This document shows, piece after piece, positions 51,713 through 62,454 of a stretch of DNA of 64,000 bases. The position numbers and the translations under genes were made by a program. The notes under the pieces are model-generated. The model was not told the DNA's origin and searched no databases. It saw only the letters and a program-made list of their open reading frames with translations. The stretch covers positions 59,299,715 through 59,363,714 of the forward strand of contig CM017561.1 in assembly GCA_007844125.1 (NCBI GenBank), read 5' to 3'. This DNA is from Sinonovacula constricta. Taxonomy: Eukaryota > Mollusca > Bivalvia > Cardiida > Solecurtidae. Numbering within the stretch: the stretch's first letter is position 1; each line of letters begins with the position of its first letter.

Positions 51713-52561
51713 CAATACTTCTCCACTAAAGATTAAATACACGTATGGCTTTTTGATGCTTCTTTTCCGTATATCTAATCATATATGAAAAATCAACGAT
51801 CAGAATCTAGCATCTGTATTTTTGTGATGCCAGTCGTTACGTGTATATAATAAATGGTCGATTTGTAAAAAGCAACGTAAAAGCTAAAATGTGACATTGT
51901 CGAAAGGTAATGTTGAAATGTGACTTTGTGAATATTATTAAAGTAGATTATCAATCGATAGTTATATTTAGCAATTACGCTGTTAGAATTAACAATTTAG
52001 CGTATAAATATAAAAATTTGTTTATTGAAAATTACAAATACGATTTTTTTTCTTAAAGTGTGTCTAATGTTCCTTCTATGACAACCCACTGACAACATTC
52101 CTTATGCATGGTTTGTGAAATTATTATACACGTCGATATTGTTCTGAAATGCAGCTGATGGAGTGGATGATTTCAACATCATAAGCAAAACTATCAGAAC
52201 GTTCAAATTATATGGTGATGACATATGTTGATGATTATACAGTTTAATAACTTTTATCTAAATGTTTCACACGTTGATACTGCTTTCAAATTTAGCCTAG
52301 TAATGAAATTGGGACGAATATCAAGACAAATAATAACTCTCATAATAATAATACAGGAAACTTAAGATATCTTTGTTATCTTGTTCTCAATATTATGTCA
52401 TAGAATACGCGAAACAAACAGTTTGTTATTAACATTACACCTGGCATTTAGTAAACCTCGGATGTCTCGGAAGCTCTATTAGCTTTTTATCTGCCCTCAA
52501 CCGTTCACATCAAACTAATTACCATGCAGTTATAAATTGTGATGCACAATTTGCAATAAAA

Positions 52562-52712
52562 ATATATGACAAAGTCCTATGAGCATTGCAACACATAAAA
52601 TTGGAAAATTCACATGAAAAGGTATTCACATGCAGGCTAAATGTAAAATAAAAAACAAATCTGTGATGAGTCATTTAACAAAGAAAACCCAACAGTTTTC
52701 GCCTAGGTCACT
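52562..52712 (-). repeat. Inverted partial copy of the retroelement 3' end
   Basis: TGACAAAGTCCTATGAGCAT, CACATGCAGGCTAAATGT and ACAAATCTGTGATGAGTCAT are the reverse complement of the distal part of the plus-strand copy at 52890-53020. The pair forms arms of about 150 bp. Confidence 0.72.
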
Positions 52713-52764
52713 CTAATGAACAAAGCGAAAACTTCCTTATAATTTAAAGGGAACATCAAACAAA

Positions 52765-53250
52765 TTCTTTTCATTGCTTGCATTTGAGAAACTCGTCAGG
52801 AAGTGCGAGGTTAGAGCTCTGTAAAACCGGTTTAAGCACCCCAGTCGGTCAATAGTGCCGACTGACCGTTCCAGGGCGGTAACTGTCCGGTTTGCTCTTT
52901 TCGTTAAATGACTCATCACAAATTTGTTCTTACTTTTCGCTTGGCTTGCATGTGAAATACCTTTGTTCTGCGCCTTTTCGGAGTTTGGTATATCTTGCAA
53001 TGCTCATAGGATTTTGTAATATATTCTTATTCATGATCACAACAATGTTACTTGTGCAGTGTGGCGGTCGTAAAAAATCTCCACGTGCATGTAATCTATG
53101 TTGTCATTTAATTCATAAGGATATATCCTATAAGGATTGTTATGTGTATTTCCTTTGATGAACATTGGACTTTGTTTCTTCTGTGCCTTTTCGGAGTTTG
53201 GTATATGTTGCAATGTCATAGGACTTTGCCATGTATTCTTATTAAAAACA
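52765..53250 (+). repeat. Retroelement 3'-end fragment with hairpin (copy d)
   Basis: It contains GAGAAACTCGTC, GGTTTAAGCACCCCAGTCGG and GCCGACTGACCGTTCC (hairpin intact), and continues to 53190 in parallel with 9340-9700. At 53165-53245 the piece CTGTGCCTTTTCGGAGTTTG and what follows is repeated, as a second partial copy in the same direction. Confidence 0.78.
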
Positions 53251-53264
53251 TTTTAGACACGAAC

Positions 53265-54740
53265 TATGACAAGGTAAATAAGAATATTAAATTTTATCTT
53301 CCTGTAGACAAAGGCAAACAAGATTAATGTAAATGTGACAAAACACTGAGACGAGACATAACATACCAAAAGAAAAACCATCATTTACCGCCGTTTAACG
53401 GCCAGTCGACAAAAGGGCCGACTGGGGTGCTTAAACCTGGTTTGTGGAGCGCTCCTACCTCGCACTTCTTGAAGCTTTTTTTATCAAACAAACAGTGTAA
53501 AAATTACCCGTCAAAGTGAAACAAATAACAGTCAGCACCTGCATCGGGAGTTAAAACAGATACAGTGAACTTATGTACATAAATAAAAACTAGTAATAAA
53601 ATGAACTATCATCATATGTACAGTATGTATAGTAGATAAAAGCATCGGCAACATTAAAATTCCAAATGAGAGAGTAGTTTCACATAAAATAAAACAGTAC
53701 AAGCGCTGATATATAATAAGAACAATATAATGATGTCATACAATGCCATGACGTCATATGCCAAAAGTGAACATTGCAATGTAAAAATACGAAAGAAATC
53801 ATCGAATTTTAGAAAGCAACCCAAATCAACAAAATTAAATGTAGTATTGTTAAGAGTTAATACGTTTCAAAAACATATCATATAGCCGAGGATTTATCCG
53901 CAGTTGGCATAATATATATAATAAAAGTACCAAAAATCACGATGTTATACCTACCGTGCAATCTCACGTAAAGGGTATGGAGACTGCTCAAGTTGTCCCA
54001 CCTATATAGGGCACGACTGGAGAGATGAAGAGACAAGAAATCCAACAGTGAGAGTCCAATAATGGCTTTAAGTCACTGTTTGCATATAGTCTCAACGACC
54101 TGTCCGGTCATCGTATAATTTAAAAGCAATGCATTTTCTTTACTGTAAAAGGGTCGATTGCAAGCAATGCAGTACAACGAAGATTTTTCGGATCGTAACC
54201 GTCTGTAAAACATTTTCTGATAAGTTTTGTAAAGTGGTCAGAAAAGTTATTGAGACCCTTTATTTTGTATACGTGTATAAAACATTTCCATAAAATGCAG
54301 GATGGCTTATGCCTTTCTGCATAAGTGTTTTCACACTAGTATTATACTTAGAACCAAAATCCCATTGCGGTGAAATAATTTTGAAAACGTATTTCCTAAT
54401 TTATTAAAACGAAAGCCTTGCTCTATCAGGTTAGAAGAAATAAACCGGTTTCTTACATTGAAATCTTCTACTTTAGTACAAACTCGTGCAAACCTTGTAA
54501 GTTGTGAAATGTAAATACCATAGGAGGTTGCACGAGGCGAATCGCCATCAAGGTATGGATAATTCACAATACTAAAGTTGAAATCATCTCTCTTGTCATA
54601 GATTTGAGAAGTGACGTTGTTATTGGAAATAGCGATCTCAATTTCTAGAAATGCTGCATTTAAATGTCAATTATTTGTTTTATTATGGGTAAGTTCTGGA
54701 GGGTAAATCAGCCCCGTTACAAATTTATTAATATGTATAT
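53265..54740 (-). mobile_element. Retroelement copy: coding end plus long 3' region
   Basis: On the minus strand the copy runs from degraded reverse-transcriptase C-terminal coding sequence (54740-54120), through about 650 bp of non-coding sequence, to a hairpin region (about 53390-53445, GGTTTAAGCACCCCAGTCGG on the minus strand) and a tail near 53265. The part from 53265 to 54335 aligns with 56420-57275. Upstream it stops near the (ATAA)n tract, as expected for 5' truncation. This copy explains several dispersed fragments elsewhere as 3' ends of one family. Confidence 0.75.
54120..54740 (-). pseudogene. Retroelement reverse-transcriptase C-terminal region (pseudogene)
   Basis: Read on the minus strand, GLIYPPELTHNK is followed by a TGA (54667-54669), then FLEIEIAISNN, IYDKRDDFNFSIVNYPYLDG, SYGIYISQLTRFARVCT and DFNVRNRFISSNLIEQGFR. 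This series is characteristic of the region after the YxDD palm domain in a widespread invertebrate retroelement protein. A one-base shift near 54350 leads into KYNTSVKTLMQKGISHPAFYG, and a second near 54265 into NNFSDHFTKLIRKC and LLAIDPFTVKKMHCF, ending at a TAA (54120-54122). The ATG-started piece at 54331-54567 is only the middle part. With one stop and two frameshifts it is dead. The family is recognised from motif memory and not from a search. Confidence 0.75.
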
Positions 54741-54820
54741 GTATTTTGTTTCTATTGCGGATTCTTTTTAGTTTTTGAAGTTATTGAAACAACAACAAAA
54801 AGTTTGCGTTTTCACGAAGA

Positions 54821-54821
54821 A

Positions 54822-54880
<59 letters not shown>

Positions 54881-54883
54881 ATA
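54821..54883. repeat. (ATAA)n microsatellite
   Basis: About 16 uninterrupted ATAA units directly beyond the 5' end of the retroelement fragment. Confidence 0.97.
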
Positions 54884-56419
54884 TAAATCTGAGCATTCCA
54901 AAACTAGCCCTCACATCTTGCCTGATTGACTAACAGTCCTTCCAGCTTGACATTTTACGAAATGTACGAAAATACAAGATAAAGATGATTATGTCTTAAC
55001 CCATCCATGATCAAATGAAGGAATAAAATCTGCCAGTGCACTTAAAAAATCTTGATAATTTAATTTTCAAGGCTGAAAGATCTTTCCAACGGAATGTCTT
55101 CCTTTTTATGTTTTCAATAGCTTAAACTATAATCTTTTGACGTATTTTGCCATAGAATTAAAAATAAAATAAAATTTTGCCCTTTAAATTAACAGAAAAC
55201 GTGCAAACACAAATGATCGAACCTGCGACATCCGGCTAGAATCAAGCTCGATAACATTTCCTATTTCCTTAGGCCATTAGATGAGATGCTATTTTGCTGC
55301 TGGTTTTCCATAGTGTTTAATACTAGTCATTTGGAATGTTGCGACATTAATGCTAAAACTATGTAAATATTTATTTCTTAACTGTTTTCGGTTACTATAC
55401 GGAGTAGGAATCACACTTGTGTTTGTTATAAATAAAACATTCTTCAATATTTACTTAACTGAATAACAATTAAGGAGATACCATCACGTAGCTTCATTTG
55501 TTTGTAGAGTCTGTCTTTGAAAGAATCGAGACTAACACATTTGGCGACATGACGTGTCACTAGTTTCGTCGCTGTTTCTTTGTTTTACCTAAAGTGGACT
55601 CCAACGGCTAACATTTTTATTAAACTTTCGTGCAATTGCTGATTTATTTAGCTATCCAGCAAAGAAGTCTCATGTGTACAATATTTAAGCTAATGGGTAT
55701 CTCCACCAAAATGTAACATTTTTCGAAGTAAAGTGCATTCTAATCAACACAAGTTAATACCTATGGGCTTTAGCACGGTTCTTCATAATGTATTTAATAG
55801 CTGTAACAATTGAATAAAATTATACTTATATTGCCTGGAAAGCAACATAAACAAGTACGAAAATGGACATATTTGGAACAAGAAAATTAATATTTATATG
55901 GTTTTTGCATCTGGCATGACAACAATCTAGTGCTGTTAAATCATGCATTATTTTCTTATGTACAGCATTTTCTTGGTCTGTATTTGTTCAAAATAAGCAT
56001 TTGTAGTAGGACATTGTAATTACAGAGATGTTGCCTGGTTCTATAGGTTTTGTATCTCATAAAAGGAAACCCTGGAGGACTTGGTGTGCCGCTTCCAATT
56101 GCTTATCTACTTTTGCGTGTCGAGAATTCACTTAATGACATGGTATACAATTTAAATATTTTTCACTTCAAAATATTCCATACAATCCACATCAGTATGT
56201 TCTTAAAGACTTTGCTGGTTGGAAGTTTTTTTAGAAAAAAATAGTTACTATTATGGGATATAAAATGTGTGTCATAATGTTTTAAGTTCATGTTTCAAAA
56301 AGACTTACTGCTCCGTCATTTGTTTCAGAAGCTGAAGTACATAAGAACATACAACATATGCATATGAGAATAACAACAGTCATTTTAGTTAAAACTACAG
56401 GAAAATAAGTGAAGGCACT
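54884..56419. other. Non-coding part of copy II
   Basis: No gene was seen. The stretch at 55480-56200 aligns with 38460-39650 of copy I (for example TTTTCTTATGTACAGCATTT and CTAAAGTGGACTCCAACGGC). The frame at 56050-56244 is not conserved in copy I. Confidence 0.5.
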
Positions 56420-57275
56420 ATGATAATTACGATGAATACTAGTCAAAGACTACTAGACAAAGGCATATAGAGTAAATGTTAAAGTGACCAAAACACAGCG
56501 CCAAGATATAGCAAACAAAAAGGGTACAACAACAACAGAAACAGTCCGTGGGCAAAAGGATCGTCTGAGGTGATTAAACTGGGTTTGTGTAGCACCCGAA
56601 CTTCCTAGTTTCTAAATGCTTTTTTCTCACAAACGAACAGTGTAAGTAATATCCCAAGAAAGTGAGGCAGCTAACGGCATCGGGCGTTAAAATGAATACA
56701 TCATACACAAACAAAATGACTCCAGTTATGTTATAATGAACTATCAACATATGAACAAGAGATAAAAGCCCGGGCAACACAGTAGTTTCAAACAAGAAAA
56801 TAGTATAAAATAAAACAGCCCAAGCGGTGTCGTATAATAAAAGCAAGATAATACCGCCATACTGCCATACGATAAAATAACGTCACGCAATAGGTCAAAA
56901 GAGAAATTTGCAATTAAAAAAACATGAAAAGTCCAATGAAATTTGAGAAAACAATATTATCGCATAAAGAGGAAAGAGAGTGCTCAAGTGGTCTCCCCTA
57001 TGTTAGGCACGACTGGAGAGATAAAGAGAAAGAATTTCAACAATGACTGTCCAAATTAAGTCGCCGAATTTATGTAGTCTCGACAACTATTAACGTTTAT
57101 GACGGTAAACCGGTAAAGTGCAACGAAGAATTAGCGGTTTGTAATCATCAGCAATACATTTTCTGATTAGATATTTACGGCAGTCAGAAAAGTTATTAGG
57201 ACCCTTTATTTTGTTTGCATCATATAAAACATCTTAATAAAATGCAGGATGGCGTATGCACTAAAAATGACACAT
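56420..57275 (-). mobile_element. Second copy of the retroelement 3' half
   Basis: It aligns over its length with 53265-54335: GATAAAAGCCCGGGCAACA, AGGCACGACTGGAGAGATAA and AGAAAAGTTATTAGGACCCT all have counterparts. The hairpin here is weak (CAGACGAT against CCCACGG on the minus strand). On the minus strand the coding end lies at 57085-57275. It is absent from copy I of the segmental duplication. Confidence 0.72.
57085..57275 (-). pseudogene. Retroelement protein C-terminal fragment (pseudogene)
   Basis: On the minus strand HPAFY, a TAA, then DVLYDANKIKGPNNFSDC and RKYLIRKCIADDYKPL can be read. This matches the C-terminal end of the 54120-54740 pseudogene (HPAFYG...NNFSDHFTKLIRKC). In this copy the linking frame is intact where the other has a shift, so the two breaks are independent. 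Confidence 0.65.
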
Positions 57276-57284
57276 TAAACAAAA

Positions 57285-57600
57285 ATAACATTCACTGCCT
57301 TAAAAAGACCCGTTAAATTGGTTTATAGAACTCTTAATCACCACTTAATAGATTTTATTCAGCACGAATAGTGTAAATAAAATATACCATCAAAGAAAAA
57401 AACCCACACAATTAATAATAACAACAATAATTTATAGTAAAGATCTAGACAAAAGATACTAATTAAAGACTAATGAACAACAGATGCAAATAAGTATTTA
57501 TTATAATAAAATATAATCATAATTTAATTTCTTGGCACTAAAACATGTTCCTAATCAGTAAATAAGTAGATCAGTGCAATCAATTGCGTAAAATTTAAAC
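57285..57600 (-). repeat. Degenerate retroelement 3' fragment, hairpin missing
   Basis: AAACCAATTTAACGGG runs into AAGGCAGTGAATG on the minus strand, and AACAGATGCAAATAAGTATT and TTCTTGGCACTAAAACATG match 41260-41330. It sits in tandem with the copy at 56420-57275. Confidence 0.5.
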
Positions 57601-58607
57601 TAAGAAAGGCGATATCTTATAGAAATATATTATATTAAAATTATTTAAACAATATACTTTCGCCAGTGCAAATGTAAATGTGGGATTTTTAGACTTCAAC
57701 TGTGAGGTGAAAAAGTCAAATACCTGATAACAAGAAAAAGGTATAACATTTTCTTTGAATGTTATCGGATTAAATTTGTAGGATTAATTCTTTCTGGCGA
57801 ACAATCCGTATTACTTATATAGCCAAACTTGAATTATGCTTAACACACTATTATATGTTTCCTTGAAATTGTTTCATGTAAACTAGATTCAAACATGTCC
57901 TTAAAGGCAATAACGTTTTTAAATACGATGTTGTAGTAGAAACAAATCTTTTAAAGTTAGAAGACACGACCATGCTTTGTGACCATTATGTGATATTGCG
58001 ACATTTTGTACAAATACCCCACAAATTAAGATGACATTTATTTCATTTACTTCTGAGATGATATGAAAAGGTCTCTTGTTGGTCTACAATCCACTTGCAC
58101 CGAACAAAGTTTTTCATATAAAATGAACAAGTAGATTTTGACGGTATGGTCGAGACGTCCGTTTCCTGTAATCATTCGACTAGACATCGTTTAGCTTTTT
58201 CTCATAATATATATTGCAGGATAAAACAAAGAACAAAATAAACAGGTAGTGCCCATGGTCAAACAGTTTAGTGAGAATAATTGCCTCTTTTCTCCTCAGC
58301 CTCTCACCAAGTCAGTTTTAGCCCCGTTCTTGGCGAAATTTTTCATTTGGAAAGGTCTTCCAGCTGACCTGTGGTGGGCCAATGGTTCTACCCAGACTTT
58401 TGCTTCTAGTCTTTATCCAAAAATGATTATATGGACTTCGTCAATATAACAATAATGCAGTCTTAGCGATGTAACACACAAAGAAAAGACAAAAGGCAAA
58501 CAAACCAAGAAAAAGAAAACAATAATCACACTAAACTTGAACCAGGATTGGGATAGGATTAACCGGCACTTTGCAAATACTGTGTAGCGACATTTTTTTA
58601 TCATTAT
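57601..58607. other. Non-coding part of copy II
   Basis: It aligns with 46915-47700 of copy I, including AAAGGTCTTCCAGC and CTTAGCGATGTAACA. No intact gene was seen. Confidence 0.5.
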
Positions 58608-58815
58608 AGCACAGGGGCACTTATGAGGTGCCCAGGGACTTTACCCGGCCGGTCCATTATACTGACACCGACGAGTCAGGCGTAATGCTGTCCCCTTAGC
58701 CCGAGCGTTAGGAGGGAAGCCACTAATACCAACTTTTAAGTCTTTGGTTTTACTTTGAACCCACGACCTCCCGATCCGCAAGCCGACGCTCTACCAACTG
58801 AGCTATTGCGGCCGG
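58608..58815 (-). mobile_element. tRNA-derived SINE (copy 2)
   Basis: On the minus strand the SINE starts at GGCCGCAATAGCTCAG (58798-58813). The A box is at about 58793-58805, and the B box at about 58753-58763 is slightly degraded. The body includes the 8 bases ATTACGCC missing from copy 1, then CTGACTCGTCGG and ATAATGGACCGGCCGGGT, and ends near the T-rich stretch at 58600. Copy I of the segmental duplication has no SINE at this place. Confidence 0.88.
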
Positions 58816-59797
58816 TACACTTGAAAGAACAAGGAGAAATCGGCATATGAATTCTACAAAAGCATTAGAAACCAAACATACCATAATATATTTTGCACTT
58901 GTGAAGTTTTGTCTCTTCCGCAAGGTTGATATATCTAACGTTAGTAGTTTCTTTCTTCAGTTTAAGACAAAATACCATACAATTATCTCCGACGTCGATG
59001 TCTCCTTCTGATGATACACATTATTGCAAATGCATATGATGTAAGTAGGTTTTATGGCGTAACAACGATCCCGCCATGTGAATAATGCATTGTTTAATTA
59101 TTAACCGAGTGTCTTTAATGCTATTGCAATAAATGCCCCTACTGTCGCAATGTAAGGTTCCAGCTTTAGGACACAAAAGAAATTATTTACATTCATGTGT
59201 AATTGTTTCTGGAATTCATTTTAAATTCATGCTGGTGGTTCTGGGCTGATATATAATACTGTCTGGATAATCTTTTAAATGTTACTATATTTACAAACAT
59301 TGAATTTATATGGATGTGTAGTTTCAAGACTGGGCAGAAAATACAGCAAAGTGCAAGTAATGTTAAATATTCCCAAAAATATTTCGGGAAAGTTGTCACT
59401 ATCACTGCTTTGTCCGTAGCAAATTGAGTAGAACAGTTGTACAAACGAGCACCAAAACTTCTAACGGACTCACTACTTTAATTATATATAAAAGAGGTTG
59501 TAATTTAAAATGTTGATTATTAATATAAATTCATTTAAATTGTAATTGTATGATGCAATATTAATTTGGGACTGTTTAAGATTGCTGATGGTTAGTTGGA
59601 ATTAAAGTATTAAGTCCGATTGACGTCACGATTAATTATTGTAAAGTTTTACATAAAACATATTAAATTCATGTTAATGACCGCCATTCTGCATAAGTAG
59701 CGTTGCTGTTTATAATATGACATTGAACTATTAAAATATATTTAAAATTAAAAGTTAAACTAGAAAGGGAAAAAATAAACACATACAAGTTCATTGT
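58816..59797. other. Non-coding part of copy II
   Basis: Parts at 59020-59220 and 59530-59760 align with 47880-48150 and 48450-48680. No gene was seen. Confidence 0.5.
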
Positions 59798-59873
59798 CAA
59801 AGAAAAAACAAAAAAACAACAACAAAAAAACAAAACAAAAAACAACAACAAAAAAACACAAACAACAACAACA
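59798..59873. repeat. (AAC)n/(AAAAC)n low-complexity tract
   Basis: An A-rich run with AAC and AAAAC units. Open frames across it are artefacts. Confidence 0.88.
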
Positions 59874-60117
59874 ATTAAGACAAACTAAAACAATGTTTCT
59901 CAAAACTCATCTAGATATGCTTAACGTTGAATAATAGATTTAATATACGTCAGCAAGACTGTACCACATTTCCCTCGAGCAATTACAGTTTTATATGACA
60001 AGTGTAAATGTCACAAAACACGCCTTATTTAACAATCGTGTTGATTAGGTTAATAATAAGTAATAAATAGGTAAAAAAAGAAAAGTTCCTATCAAAGTTT
60101 CCACAGATATTTAAATT

Positions 60118-60275
60118 AAATCCACCTCTAGACAATGGCAAACAGGGAAATGTAAATGTAACAAAAACACAGAGACGAGACATGACACAAAAAAAACAAC
60201 AACACCACAGCAACATCAGTTACCGCCTTGGAACGGTCAGCCGGCAAAATGACCGACTGTGGTGCTAAACCATTG
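60118..60275 (-). repeat. Retroelement 3'-end fragment with hairpin (copy f)
   Basis: GACAATGGCAAACAGGGAAA, CACAGAGACGAGACATGACA, ACCGCCTTGGAACGGTCAGC and GACCGACTGTGGTGC have the same order as 53280-53445. On the minus strand the hairpin reads CAGTCGGTCATTTTGCCGGC. Confidence 0.75.
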
Positions 60276-60651
60276 GATAGTCAAAGAAAATAATCATCAC
60301 ACCTCAATTTATTATACAATATGTTATAGTTTTTTCGCAAGCACTTTCTTGTGTTAAACTAGACACACGGGTTGATAACTGAATCTGACTTTCATGTCTT
60401 GGCCCAGACCATTCTCAGCTAATAAAAGTAGCTGTTTGGTTAATATTGAATATAGAATAAATAAGTGTTACAGGTTAATGAAATTGATATACGAAGTATA
60501 GTTTATCACTGTTAAAAGGTTTATTGCATGATATATGTATGTTGAGCTTAAGCTTAAATACCTGTGTAGATCTAAATGCGGTTCAAAAATTAGAACGATA
60601 TTGTGACGTCATTTAACCAAACACCGCATCAAAGACCGTTTGAGTTTATTG

Positions 60652-60667
60652 TTGCGCTATAGCGCAA
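60652..60667. repeat. 16-bp perfect palindrome
   Basis: TTGCGCTATAGCGCAA is an exact palindrome and locally GC-rich. It lies about 240 bp downstream of the recombinase pseudogene in its sense direction and could belong to that element's 3' end. Confidence 0.4.
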
Positions 60668-60903
60668 AAAAGTTCCATTTTATTGTTTTTAATTGAGGCT
60701 AAAAACAAACTTTTGACAAACTTTTAATGCGTATTTAACATTTATATACAATACAAATAACACATCATTGCCATATGTTTTATTGACTATTTCAGCTAAA
60801 TAACTATTAACAATAAACAGTAAACATGTGAAAGTGCATGAATCAGAAAGTTTACAAAGCGGTTAGTGTGTAGGTCACTATTCAAATTTAATTCTCATCG
60901 CTG

Positions 60904-61375
60904 TCAGTGTCGACTTTTGAGAATTCTTTTTCGTTTCTTATTTGGTGGACTTGCAGACTCGTCTGTAGAATTTACATTTGATTTTGTCATATGCGGTTGA
61001 ATGTTAATATTGAAAGTTCCACAAAAAGAAGTTTCCTGCGAAGATGCTATTAAAGCCACCATGGACAGTTATGTTTGAGTTCTTTGTGGCAGAATTCATT
61101 GAAGTAACCATCTCGTTGTGGACATTCGTGTCTTGATTCACATGCTGGTGAGAACAGTTGAACAATGTAAGGATGTTATATATCATTTTGCATTGATTAT
61201 CGCTAACATGGGGGCAGTTATTTATTGGTTGAATGTTGCGGTGTCCTGTTATCTGCATAATCTTATTTGCCGGGATGTTATTTTCGGACAGTTTTTGAAC
61301 TATATTTTTCCGGATGCTGTGGTTAGTCACAGGTCTTTCGGATGCAAGTCTAGAAGTCTTAGCTATACGCTTCAT
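60904..61375 (-). pseudogene. Crypton-like tyrosine recombinase, C-terminal part (pseudogene)
   Basis: From the ATG at 61373-61375 (minus strand) the frame contains TNHSIRKNIVQKL and IMQITGHRNIQPINNC. This corresponds to the HxxR and GH boxes of the tyrosine recombinase catalytic domain (DUF3504/Crypton-type). Residues 19 and 22 give HxxR and residue 45 the second His. The expected nucleophilic tyrosine at residue 54 is Cys (TGC, 61214-61216), one transition from TAC. After a one-base shift near 61025 the C-terminus continues FCGTFNINIQPHM and ends with a basic NKKRKR tail to about 60904. The N-terminal part is missing, and an in-frame TGA lies just upstream. It is not active. An alternative is decay of a domesticated ZMYM/KIAA1958-type gene, which I consider less likely here. 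Confidence 0.7.
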
Positions 61376-62454
61376 GATGGTGGTAAGTTTTCAAATTGCA
61401 AGAAAAGCTGTATTACACTAGTGTATTACAAAATATTACATGGGTATATTGAATTGAAAACAAGGTGAATCATGTGATAAATAAAATGTATACAAATTGT
61501 GTGTGAATTTAGATTTTACCCTGTGTGTAAAATGCATGACGGATATATTATCCTTTCTATGTGTAATCTGTCATCCTATCTCTGTGTAAAATGACCCGTA
61601 TGTTATTGTCGGAGGATAATTGTTTATTTATGTGTTATATTGTTTAGGTTTTGTAACTAGTAAGTAAACCGTGAAAATCTTTGGATATGCCATTTAAAAT
61701 CTTACTAAAATTTTGCATTACGCATAGGACTTTGTCATTCTATCATAATCTTACGTTTGGTTTCACCAGCGTTACACACTGATGACCGGCACATACTAAT
61801 CGCATTGTCTGCCTATCTCTGAGCTCTTATGTACCAATATATTTTCTAACACAATGCATTTGGGTAGTTAGTATGTCAATCTCTGTATACTATAGTTTCT
61901 TATTATGTTTTATGTAAAGAATTTAAATATGACTTAACATGACGAAAATTATAAGCTCAATAGAAACTTAAGTATAACAGGGTGGATTAATTCGCAGACA
62001 TCAAAGTTCTCTTGCGTCTGAAGATCATTAACATTGGAAGAAAATAATACACTGTAAAAAGCAAAATAAATATGACATATATTACATTGATCGACTTCAT
62101 GCTTTCTTGTAGTACATTTAGAAATCATCACACCACTGTCCTTAAAGAATATTATTTTAGAGTTATTCAGATCTGATAGCTTCAATATTTAATTTATAGG
62201 ACAGCTTCCAGACAAATAGAAAAAATATGACTCATTAAAACATGTTTCGATCCATGGAGTGCTGTATAGTAATCACATCAACTCAATGAAACCAGAGCTA
62301 GGCCTTTCTATGATTTCTTTGTTTGCATGGTTGGAAGTTTCATTATGCATGCGACAGGTTAAGAAGTTTTCAAATGTTTTTTCTTTCTCGTTTACGAAAA
62401 TATGACACGGTCTTTTATATAATCAAAGCAGAATACATGATACTTTGAAATAGC
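61376..62454. other. Non-coding end of copy II
   Basis: No further recombinase sequence was recognised upstream of the pseudogene. The stretch 62105-62420 aligns with 48830-49150. Confidence 0.5.

Larger units (their letters stand above)
49545..62450 (+). repeat. Ancient segmental duplication, copy II
   Basis: It matches copy I block by block (see copy I), and its first part also matches copy III: 50080-50345 with 63590-63860 share ATTCGTCT-AATCCGA, CACCCA-GTTAAGAA and GACCTACAT-TCACT in order. It is enlarged by insertions absent from copy I at 52560-54740, 56420-57600, 58608-58815 and about 59800-62000. Confidence 0.75.

Noticed and set aside
56574..56846. A 90-codon hydrophobic minus-strand frame that could look like a membrane protein
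   Set aside because: It lies entirely in the 3' non-coding part of the retroelement copy and is not open in the sister copy at 53450-53750.
59669..59851. A Phe/Cys-rich frame
   Set aside because: It is the reverse complement of the AAC low-complexity tract.
61118..61468. A 116-codon plus-strand frame
   Set aside because: It is the antisense shadow of the recombinase pseudogene.
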